From: a virus
Length of the DNA: 44,741 nucleotides
Direction: 5' to 3' (one strand)
IMG/VR virus record: IMGVR_UViG_3300032235_000664
Span: 1 to 44,741 of that record
Both the position numbers and the translations under genes were made by a program. Shown piece by piece: positions 38,666-44,741 of this stretch; within the stretch, counting starts at the first letter, position 1, and each line of letters starts with the position of its first letter. Below the pieces are notes generated by a model. The model saw nothing but the letters and a program-made list of their open reading frames with translations. It did no database searches and had not been told where the DNA came from.

Positions 38666-39033
38666 GGCCTTGTCTTTTTAGCGATCTGCTTCTTTAGAGC
38701 TTCTATTTGCTGGTTAAATCCCTGTACCTCTAGGTGCAGCTTTCCGTTTTCGGCCTTCAACTCAGCGTTTTCGATTTTTAAATTTGCGTTCTCAATACGT
38801 AGTGCCGAAATTGCTTCGGTGAGTTGGTCTTGTTTTGTTTTGAGCGAGTCAATTTCTGGCTGTAAACGGGAGACGTATCTCTCGTACAGTTCAACGGCTT
38901 TTGAATCCGCGTCTAGTTGAGCGCTTTGGTTTTCGGCATTGACCTTTCTACGGTCAAAAATCATTCGGACAATGAAGCCTCCTGCAAGTGATGCTGAGGC
39001 GATGAACCATTCAGAGGAAAATATTTGTTCCAT
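38662..39033 (-). CDS. Membrane-anchored coiled-coil protein
   Basis: 123 residues. One N-terminal hydrophobic stretch (SEWFIASASLAGGFIVRMIF) is followed by a coiled coil with IENANLKIENAELKAENGKL repeats. It could be a holin partner, an i-spanin-like protein, or an inner-membrane regulator of lysis. Coupling to the lipoprotein gene by a four-base overlap (ATGA) suggests that the two act together in the envelope. No family is recognised. Confidence 0.7.
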   Translation of the reverse strand: MEQIFSSEWFIASASLAGGFIVRMIFDRRKVNAENQSAQLDADSKAVELYERYVSRLQPEIDSLKTKQDQLTEAISALRIENANLKIENAELKAENGKLHLEVQGFNQQIEALKKQIAKKTRP

Positions 39034-39052
39034 TTATATATTTTGGTAGGCT

Positions 39053-39060
39053 CAAATATA
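39053..39060 (-). promoter_or_regulatory. -7 box TATATTTG for the envelope gene pair
   Basis: The minus strand TATATTTG lies 18 bases after a TTG at the -33 position, near-ideal for the Bacteroidota consensus. The start codon at 39033 follows after about 20 bases. Confidence 0.68.
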
Positions 39061-39078
39061 TCAAATATTTTGATATAG

Positions 39079-39107
39079 CAAAAAATCCCGGCAAACTTAC
39101 CGGGATT
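39079..39107 (-). terminator. Terminator after the DUF1351-like gene
   Basis: On the minus strand AATCCCGG (39107-39100) pairs with CCGGGATT (39091-39084) around TAAGTTTG, and TTTTGC follows. It separates the upstream operon from the envelope gene pair. Confidence 0.85.
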
Positions 39108-39118
39108 CTAGTGATATT

Positions 39119-40183
39119 TTAGTTCTTTGGAAAGGGAAGTGTCCAGGCCCATTCATGCAGCGTTTTTCTTGACAGCTGAATATTCTGGTTTTTGACGAGT
39201 TGGTCAAGTTCTACACGAAACGCATTGAACCCCCTTTCAAACTCATTTTTTGGTACGTGCAGGTAGGGGTCTTTTTTTTGAGGCTCAGGCGCTACATTGG
39301 CGTGCTGAATTGAGTCCATGTTTTGAATTGGCATCGGCTCGATATTTTGAGGTGGCGTAAACCCTGGTTGATTCATCGGCATTTGAAACTCAATTGACGG
39401 CTCAGGCTGTGCGGGTTCTGTCACCACGTTGTACGTTTGTTGGAGCGCTTGTTTTTGCGCTTCTATTTCGGCTCTCATGCGTGCCATTTCTGCGCGCTCG
39501 GCCTCCATGGCTGCACGCTCAGCGTTCATGCGCTCCTGCTCCTGGCGTTGGCGTTCTGCCTCTGCCTTGCGACGTTCTTCCTCAGCTGCCAGGCGTGCAA
39601 TTTCTGCCTGTCCGTGTTTGATGAGAACATCCATTTGTGCGTCAGTGAGTTTGGTGATGTTGTCGCTATGCTCCTGAATAGGTCCGCAAACGAAAAACCC
39701 GTTGATGAGTTGAAATCCGTTCTCATGCAGCGCCGTTATGCGCAGCTGGTATTGTTCGCGGCGCTTGGCCTCTTTGGCGTCTTCAATGCGTTTTTGCTCC
39801 TCCTTGAGGCGCTCCTCAAGCGGCTTGATGCGTAGGACAATGCGGTCTGCTTCGGCCTTCAATTCACGTTGGAATCGTAGGGCTGGTTCTGTAAGCTCCT
39901 TACGTCTGTCCTCAATACGGTTGCGTAGCGTTCTCAGCTCGGACACTCCGGACTTGACGAGCTTGAATCCCTCCATGTCCTCAATACCGTTGACGATGAG
40001 TGCGCCGTATTTCTCCTCCAAAAAGGTGAGAGCTTCCTCGGTAATGGTGGAGCGTTTCAGCTCGACAATTGTTGTCTCAATGAGTTTGTCTGTTTCAGCT
40101 ACGATTAGCGCCTGTGTCTCCTGTTCAGGCGACTGAACAATCTGTGCTTCTTGCACGGGATTTCCATTTGTTTTTTGGTTCAT
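39119..40183 (-). CDS. Coiled-coil protein, DUF1351-like
   Basis: 354 residues. The N-terminal half has the DUF1351-like pattern (LTFLEEKYGALIVNGIEDME, SGVSELRTLRNRIEDRRKEL, FQRELKAEADRIVLRIKPLE), known from phage proteins encoded near recombination genes. A long coiled coil rich in Ala, Glu and Arg follows (RQEQERMNAERAAMEAERAE). A Pro/Gln-rich linker comes next, then a C-terminal helical domain (YLHVPKNEFERGFNAFRVEL). The role is unknown; RecT-associated in some phages. It lies at the 3' end of the primase-radC side of the operon, with a terminator after it and an ACACAC leader before it. Confidence 0.72.
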   Translation of the reverse strand: MNQKTNGNPVQEAQIVQSPEQETQALIVAETDKLIETTIVELKRSTITEEALTFLEEKYGALIVNGIEDMEGFKLVKSGVSELRTLRNRIEDRRKELTEPALRFQRELKAEADRIVLRIKPLEERLKEEQKRIEDAKEAKRREQYQLRITALHENGFQLINGFFVCGPIQEHSDNITKLTDAQMDVLIKHGQAEIARLAAEEERRKAEAERQRQEQERMNAERAAMEAERAEMARMRAEIEAQKQALQQTYNVVTEPAQPEPSIEFQMPMNQPGFTPPQNIEPMPIQNMDSIQHANVAPEPQKKDPYLHVPKNEFERGFNAFRVELDQLVKNQNIQLSRKTLHEWAWTLPFPKN

Positions 40184-40200
40184 ATATGTGTGTTTAAAAA

Positions 40201-40645
40201 TTACAATCCATTGTCAGCAAATGAGTAATACTGACCCTCCTCCGGTGATACTATAATGCTGTCCAAAACTTCCATCTCAAGTAGCTTGAATGCGTTTCTT
40301 ATACGATTATGCATATCTATATCGCTTTTACTTGGGCTTATATTTCCGGATGGGTGGTTATGCATCAGAATCACGGATTTTGCATTTGTTTTCAGCGCTA
40401 TCTGTAGGCACTCTTTTATGTCGACAATTACTGAGCTTGATCCACCAATTCCGATGAGTGTCGCTCCAAGCATTCTACAACTGTTATTTAGCGAGAACAA
40501 CCAAAATGACTCTTTCAACTCTATTTGTGATTTGTCAAAAAAATGGGTATGCGTAATCGTATGCCTTACGTGATGAATCTATTTTTGGTAGCTGGCTAAT
40601 TGGAACGCGGTGCGAATAGCTAATTTTTATTTCGGGTACTTTCAT
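40201..40645 (-). pseudogene. RadC-like JAB-domain protein, frameshifted
   Basis: The frame from ATG at 40645 reads MKVPEIKISYSHRVPISQLP and KIDSSRKAYDYAYPFF, then stops. After a one-base shift inside a run of seven T (minus strand; 40543-40537), the frame continues FDKSQIELKESFWLFSLNNS and then the JAMM core SVILMHNHPSGNISPSKSDI, ending YYSFADNGL. Both parts match RadC/DUF2466 proteins in order, so the gene is intact except for one base. The second part alone is open from ATG at 40518 (105 residues) and keeps the metal-binding H-x-H...S...D. It could be a real lesion, a homopolymer sequencing error, or programmed slippage. Confidence 0.82.
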
Positions 40646-40657
40646 GGTGCTTTAGAA

Positions 40658-40870
40658 TTAATTACTGTGAATTGAAAATTCTATCGAGTGCTGGTGTAGA
40701 ATTGTCTCCAGCTCGTCTTTTGCTTCCTCATCGAATATGGTAGCTGTATCAGTCGCCTGCCAATCCAATTGGTCTTTTATCCAACTTCCTAAGTCATCAA
40801 TAATTTCAATAGCTCTGCGTGCGTGTCTTAACTCTATTGTTAAAATCCAAAATCCTGTTTCAGTTATCAT
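40658..40870 (-). CDS. Small acidic protein, unknown
   Basis: 70 residues: MITETGFWILTIELRHARRA, then an acidic helical part (FDEEAKDELETILHQHS). No family is recognised. It has its own promoter box and ACACAC leader, and ends 13 bases before the radC start, so it heads the radC-DUF1351 transcription unit. Confidence 0.68.
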   Translation of the reverse strand: MITETGFWILTIELRHARRAIEIIDDLGSWIKDQLDWQATDTATIFDEEAKDELETILHQHSIEFSIHSN

Positions 40871-40890
40871 AGCGTGTGTTTTTGTGTATG

Positions 40891-40898
40891 CAAATATA
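40891..40898 (-). promoter_or_regulatory. -7 box TATATTTG for the radC operon
   Basis: The minus strand reads TATATTTGCATACACAAAAA and then CACACGCTATG. This is the same TAnnTTTG-CATA-ACACAC module as at 1913 and 5543, directly before the ATG at 40870. Confidence 0.7.
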
Positions 40899-40949
40899 AC
40901 TACATTTTTATAGTTGGCAAAACTTTTCTACAAATATTTTTGATAAAAA

Positions 40950-40977
40950 ATGAAACCGCCCTAACGAATTAAGGCGG
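40950..40977 (-). terminator. Terminator after the primase-helicase gene
   Basis: On the minus strand CCGCC (40977-40973) pairs with GGCGG (40960-40956) across a 12-base loop; TTTCATTTTTT follows. It stands about 85 bases after the primase stop. Confidence 0.72.
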
Positions 40978-41059
40978 CCTCACACACACTACGATTAAAA
41001 CCCGTCAAATATACGGATAAAATCGACACAACCAAACTGTCGCATCAGCTTGGTAGTAT

Positions 41060-43744
41060 TTAGAACGGCACTTCATTAGAGCCGCTTTCAAATTGATTTG
41101 AATTTCTGCTAACTAAGGGATCATCTCTAAAATCGTTCATCGCTTCGGTAACAATTGATAGAGGTACGGAAACACCTCTTGATTTGATTCCTGGAGTATA
41201 CGTTCTTGGCTCAACACGCTCAGCGTTTGGAAGCCTTTCCAAAATACGACTGTAATTTTTAGACCACGCCGTGTCGCGAATGATGCTTGTTATACCCTCA
41301 GACTGATTAGCGATTAAAATCCGGTCGTCCTTGACCATGATTCCAAGCCGTCTCAATCGTGATTGCGCCGCATACTGCGAACTACCGTATTCGCTACGTA
41401 GTCCAATAGCTACCATAATTATCTCACCAATAGATCGGTCAATACGTCCCGTTTCCGTCTCAAGGCTAGTGATGTGTCCCATGATTCTTCCGAATAACTG
41501 ATACTCATCCTTTGTGAGCTCTAGGCCTCGTTCCTCTGTCCAATCTCGTGCCTCAACCCATTTGACGGCATCCTCGTAGGATATTTCCTTAGATGATGTC
41601 AGCGAGTATGCCCCTGCAAGCATCGCCCCTACTTGGTCACCAATACGACGCTGTCCAATTACGGCAGCTACGGCATCGGCAAAGGTGCGCGCGTTTTTCA
41701 AGATTACCGGAAGGAGCTCTATTGTTCTGGATTGAATGGACTTCACGAACTCGTCGGTTACGAGCTTATTCCATGTATGCTCAAACGCTACAAAGTCCTC
41801 TTTGCGTCGTTGTCCTTCAAATGAAAGAAGGCTGAGGGTAGTAAACCTAGAACGATCTGACTGTTGGTTTACGTGCACCCCGATTGAACTAAATGCAAAA
41901 CAGGACCTCATTATGTATGTGCGTGACGCTCCGGTCTGCGTACCTTTTCCGATGAGTCCTCCGTCATGATAGGAAGCTGAACGTGCCAGAGACAAAATGT
42001 TCTGAATTCGCTCCTTGTCGTTGTTGTTATCCACGTCCGACTCGTCAAATAGAACGGCTCGAGCATCGTTCTGTAACAGTCCTCGGACACCTGCCTCGGT
42101 TGTTTTTCCTTGAACAACAATTCCAGTGTCACCAATTAGTCTTTTGACGAAGTTGTCCATTACCCATGACTTACCAGAACCGGCTGGCCCAGTTACCCAA
42201 ATGTGCGGACGCCATTGCAGCACCCCACAAAATGGGGCAATCACACACCATCCCGTCAAAAGGTATGCGTTGATTTCTCGCTCCCAAAGCAGCCATTTGG
42301 CGCGCTCAATTATCTTGGACGCCTCAATGGTTGTCGCTGGCTGCGATGTACCATATCCAAGGCGCTCGCCAATTTCATAGACGTATCGCGATTTAATGGA
42401 GCTCAATGGCATGAGCTCGCGATTTACGATGAGTGTATCTCCTGCGTGAATAAGTATCTTTCCATCGTCCACCCAAGCGCCTCGTCCACGAATGAATTTG
42501 TCTTTAAACGTACCCACTTTGTGGCTGTTGAGCATAAGGAACTGTGTCGCCGCGTCGACGTCAAGTTTCGTTTTGCCGTTACCTGGGAACTGCCGCTCCC
42601 AATAATTGAGTGGGGCAAGCATCATGAGGTTGGCTTTTGTCATAGATGACGGAGAGAGTTTTATCACCGCCTTCGCATCGAATGAGAAGAAATAATACAC
42701 AAGGCGACTATTCTCATCCTTATCATATCCAAGGAATCGATAGTGTGGGTTGTCGTTTAACGACTTAGTTTCTTTCGGGTCTATTGGTGGCAATGGAGGA
42801 TTCTTGATTGGCTGTAATTTCTGAGATGCTGGCGTCGGAATTTCTCCGAGTTTTTGTTCGAAAAATTCCCATATCTCACCTTCCTTCCACTGCTTATCTG
42901 CCGCGTCCCATTTCTCAGGGAACGATTTCGGAACGTGAACCCACGATTTTTCTCCGTTTAGTTTCTTGGAAATTTCAAACATTGCCTTGCGTCCTGGCTC
43001 GTCATTGTCTGGCCAAAGGATCACACGACGGTCAGCTATTGGACTGAAATCGGCTTTGTCTATTCCGTTTGCTCCACCTATCCAAGTGGTGACAATAAAT
43101 AATGAGCTGTCGTTTATTCGCGATATGGCATCGGCGGTTTTCTCTCCTTCAACAAGTATGACTGTTGCGCTTTGATTCTTGTGAATTAAATCGAGATTGT
43201 ACAGCGGCCTAGGATTTTCAAACCCCATCCATCGCCACTCTGAACGGCTTCCGTCCGTGGCATAGACATAGGGTATAACTTCCTTTCCACCTGGAACATC
43301 AAACCTACATACGTAACCTATTACATCTCCGAGTGCGTCACGATATGTCCAAAAGTTTTGAGCAATACCATGGCGATAATGTTGTATGGCGTGTTGTACT
43401 GGCCCTGTAGGTTTAATCTGTTTCCATGAATTGGGCCGCGCTGGAATCGGTTCACGTTTCTGGGGCTCGACAGCTCCTGAAATATCTCCTCCTCCAAGCT
43501 CGAGGCAAGCCTCTTGAAAGGTACGCCCCATGCGTGTCAAAAAATCGATAGCGTCTCCACCTGCGCCGCATGCGAAGCATTTATAAATCTGTTTTGTTTG
43601 GTTGACCTGTAGTGATGACTTATGGTCGTCGTGAAATGGGCATATTCCAATATGATCTGCACCTCGTTTCTCGAGATGTAGGTAGCGCGACACTGTGGTC
43701 ACGATATCTGCCTCGGAAAGCAATCTGTCTGCGTCGATTCTCAT
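41060..43744 (-). CDS. Primase-helicase (CHC2 zinc finger, TOPRIM, P-loop ATPase)
   Basis: 894 residues. A DnaG-type zinc finger lies at about residues 35-60 (CPFHDDHKSSL...CFACG). A TOPRIM-like segment at about 195-250 contains ATVILVEGEKTADAI and RRVILWPDNDEPGRKAM. The C-terminal half carries a P-loop ATPase: WVTGPAGSGKSWVMDNFV (Walker A) and ARAVLFDESDVDNNNDKERI (Walker B). It would make RNA primers and unwind DNA at the phage fork. It is the largest early gene and starts behind a TGTGTG-rich (minus ACACAC) leader. Confidence 0.92.
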   Translation of the reverse strand: MRIDADRLLSEADIVTTVSRYLHLEKRGADHIGICPFHDDHKSSLQVNQTKQIYKCFACGAGGDAIDFLTRMGRTFQEACLELGGGDISGAVEPQKREPIPARPNSWKQIKPTGPVQHAIQHYRHGIAQNFWTYRDALGDVIGYVCRFDVPGGKEVIPYVYATDGSRSEWRWMGFENPRPLYNLDLIHKNQSATVILVEGEKTADAISRINDSSLFIVTTWIGGANGIDKADFSPIADRRVILWPDNDEPGRKAMFEISKKLNGEKSWVHVPKSFPEKWDAADKQWKEGEIWEFFEQKLGEIPTPASQKLQPIKNPPLPPIDPKETKSLNDNPHYRFLGYDKDENSRLVYYFFSFDAKAVIKLSPSSMTKANLMMLAPLNYWERQFPGNGKTKLDVDAATQFLMLNSHKVGTFKDKFIRGRGAWVDDGKILIHAGDTLIVNRELMPLSSIKSRYVYEIGERLGYGTSQPATTIEASKIIERAKWLLWEREINAYLLTGWCVIAPFCGVLQWRPHIWVTGPAGSGKSWVMDNFVKRLIGDTGIVVQGKTTEAGVRGLLQNDARAVLFDESDVDNNNDKERIQNILSLARSASYHDGGLIGKGTQTGASRTYIMRSCFAFSSIGVHVNQQSDRSRFTTLSLLSFEGQRRKEDFVAFEHTWNKLVTDEFVKSIQSRTIELLPVILKNARTFADAVAAVIGQRRIGDQVGAMLAGAYSLTSSKEISYEDAVKWVEARDWTEERGLELTKDEYQLFGRIMGHITSLETETGRIDRSIGEIIMVAIGLRSEYGSSQYAAQSRLRRLGIMVKDDRILIANQSEGITSIIRDTAWSKNYSRILERLPNAERVEPRTYTPGIKSRGVSVPLSIVTEAMNDFRDDPLVSRNSNQFESGSNEVPF

Positions 43745-43777
43745 AATTTAATTTTAGTGTGTGTATGTGTGCTCGCG

Positions 43778-44188
43778 TCACAGATTCTCAATGAGATTCC
43801 GTGCTTCATTGGGATCACGAGCAATCCCTGCAATTCCTCCAGCTTGGCGCACCCTCGATATGAAATTGAGCTGTGCTGCTGATGTGCGTCCGGATTCTGT
43901 TTTCACTTCCAAGGCGGTGAAGACTGCGACTTTCTTCCCTACCATATCTGGCGTGATTGTTTTTTCCGTCCACCCTATCAAGTCAGAAGACCCCTCACAC
44001 AATCCTGCGTGTAGGGGTCTGCCGTTTTGTATCACCACATCGCCTGGCATTAGCTTGGCGTTTGTTGGTGTTGTAATTTTTCTTGATTTTCCTATCCATC
44101 CCATGCCGACATTATTTCGGAACACGGTAGTCGTTCGGAGCTGCGATACTCCTAGCATGATTAGTTTTTGAAGGTTTGTTTCAAACAT
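43778..44188 (-). CDS. VRR-NUC domain nuclease
   Basis: 136 residues from ATG at 44188 (MFETNLQKLIMLGVSQLRTT); a frame open to 44218 would add ten residues. The pattern FRNNVGMGWIGKSRK, LCEGSSDLIGWTEKTI and AVFTALEVKTESGRTSAAQL is the VRR-NUC PD-(D/E)XK fold, with S-D...E-V-K as the active site. Such nucleases cleave branched or flap DNA. It stands between the primase-helicase and the DnaQ-like exonuclease, so it probably serves replication or recombination. Confidence 0.9.
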   Translation of the reverse strand: MFETNLQKLIMLGVSQLRTTTVFRNNVGMGWIGKSRKITTPTNAKLMPGDVVIQNGRPLHAGLCEGSSDLIGWTEKTITPDMVGKKVAVFTALEVKTESGRTSAAQLNFISRVRQAGGIAGIARDPNEARNLIENL

Positions 44189-44229
44189 GTGCGTAAAAAA
44201 TGGACGGGAAAGGTACAAAATAATTTTGA

Positions 44230-44741
44230 TTAGTGGATGACTGCAAGTCGTTTGAGTTCAATAAAACATCGGACTGTAGCTCTAACATCCTCCAATGCGT
44301 CGTGTGCACCTTCAAAACCTACACCAAAAAGTTTCTCATGTAATTCAGTAAGTTTAGGCCATTTAATACCGCCTCTGGCGTTGACAGCTCCAACATATTG
44401 CGTTGACTCCTTCATGGTGCATCTTCGGTTTTGCGGCTTATTGAGTGCTCTAATTTCATAACGAATCATTTCAGCGCTAAGCACAGGCGTATCAAACGAT
44501 ATGTTGTGAGCAACCATGGTGTGGCATCTGTCTATTGCATTTGCTAAGTGTTGTAGAGCGAAAGCGGCATATACGCCTTTCTCATTGTTTTGCTCTGTCG
44601 AATACCCATTTTCAATCCAGAACTTTTCATTTGGAATAATCCATCCGTCAGGTTTGATTAGCTCGCAAAAAGTCTCCACTTCGTTCATATTCTCATCAAG
44701 TAGAATGTATGCAAGCTGAATTACTCTCGGCCAGTTATCCA
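44230..44741 (-). CDS. DnaQ-like 3'-5' exonuclease, 3' part (starts at 190 across the join)
   Basis: This is the C-terminal part of the 192-residue exonuclease that starts at base 190. Visible motifs are the ExoII region with MVAHNISFDTPVL and the ExoIII-epsilon motif GAHDALEDVRA, whose His and last Asp complete the DEDDh active site. The frame stays open to the right edge of the window because the last 123 bases repeat the left end. The family acts on DNA 3' ends with two metal ions. Whether it proofreads or works in recombination cannot be told from the sequence; no phage DNA polymerase was found in this window. Confidence 0.88.
   Translation of the reverse strand, partial: DNWPRVIQLAYILLDENMNEVETFCELIKPDGWIIPNEKFWIENGYSTEQNNEKGVYAAFALQHLANAIDRCHTMVAHNISFDTPVLSAEMIRYEIRALNKPQNRRCTMKESTQYVGAVNARGGIKWPKLTELHEKLFGVGFEGAHDALEDVRATVRCFIELKRLAVIH
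44619..44741. repeat. Terminal direct repeat, right copy
   Basis: This is an exact 123-base copy of the window start. Merging it with the left copy closes the circle and restores one uninterrupted reading frame for the DnaQ-like exonuclease. Confidence 0.95.

Noticed and set aside
39430-39835. Several overlapping plus-strand frames rich in Cys and Arg
   Set aside because: They mirror the Ala/Glu/Arg coiled coil of the leftward DUF1351-like gene and are compositional artefacts.

Overview
This window is a whole temperate phage genome written as a circle. The first 123 bases (1-123) recur exactly at the end (44619-44741), so the non-redundant unit is 44,618 bp, and one gene (a DnaQ-like exonuclease) runs across the join. 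The host is very probably a member of the Bacteroidota. Many start codons are preceded by a TAnnTTTG -7 box, the signature of that phylum, and Shine-Dalgarno sites are scarce. The virion genes predict a myovirus: a lambda-like head (GpA terminase, gpW, gpB-type portal, protease-capsid fusion) on a P2-like contractile tail (sheath, tube, E/E' frameshift, tape measure, U, X, D, V, W, J, I, collar fibre).

Layout. 1-5.5 kb, leftward: exonuclease start, ParB-like protein, small proteins, SF2 helicase, a C5 cytosine methyltransferase locus with two overlapping long frames, a DUF4406 protein, SSB and an HTH regulator. 5.5-7.4 kb, rightward: RecE-like exonuclease, RecT and an excisionase-like HTH protein. 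7.4-8.9 kb: tyrosine integrase, a likely attP region and a tRNA(CAU). 8.9-33.6 kb, leftward and read from high to low coordinate: ParB-like protein, ParB-methyltransferase fusion, a small unknown protein, terminase subunits, head, tail, and a membrane protein with an M15 endolysin. 33.7-35.6 kb: a GC-rich island, a GpZ-like tail protein, an AT-rich repeat region that is the best origin candidate, and one isolated rightward gene. 35.6-44.6 kb, leftward: DnaA-C-like protein, small early proteins, a candidate unimolecular spanin, a DUF1351-like protein, a frameshifted RadC, primase-helicase, VRR-NUC nuclease and exonuclease.

How the parts fit. The HTH regulator, divergent promoters, recET-xis operon, integrase and attP form a lysogeny and recombination module. 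Primase-helicase, SSB, DnaA-C-like protein, SF2 helicase, exonuclease and the repeat-rich AT tract form a replication module. The morphogenesis operon probably starts at a promoter covered by GTTTGCAAAC palindromes at about 33.6 kb.

The most unusual items are: the dual-coded cytosine methyltransferase, in which motif IX seems to lie in a different frame from motifs I-VIII and X; the OmpA domain fused to the tail hub protein D; the Gp37-type tail protein fused to a collagen-like fibre; the ParB-methyltransferase fusion; and the repeat-rich origin candidate. Two genes (methyltransferase and radC) carry frame disruptions that could be real lesions, recoding sites or sequence errors.
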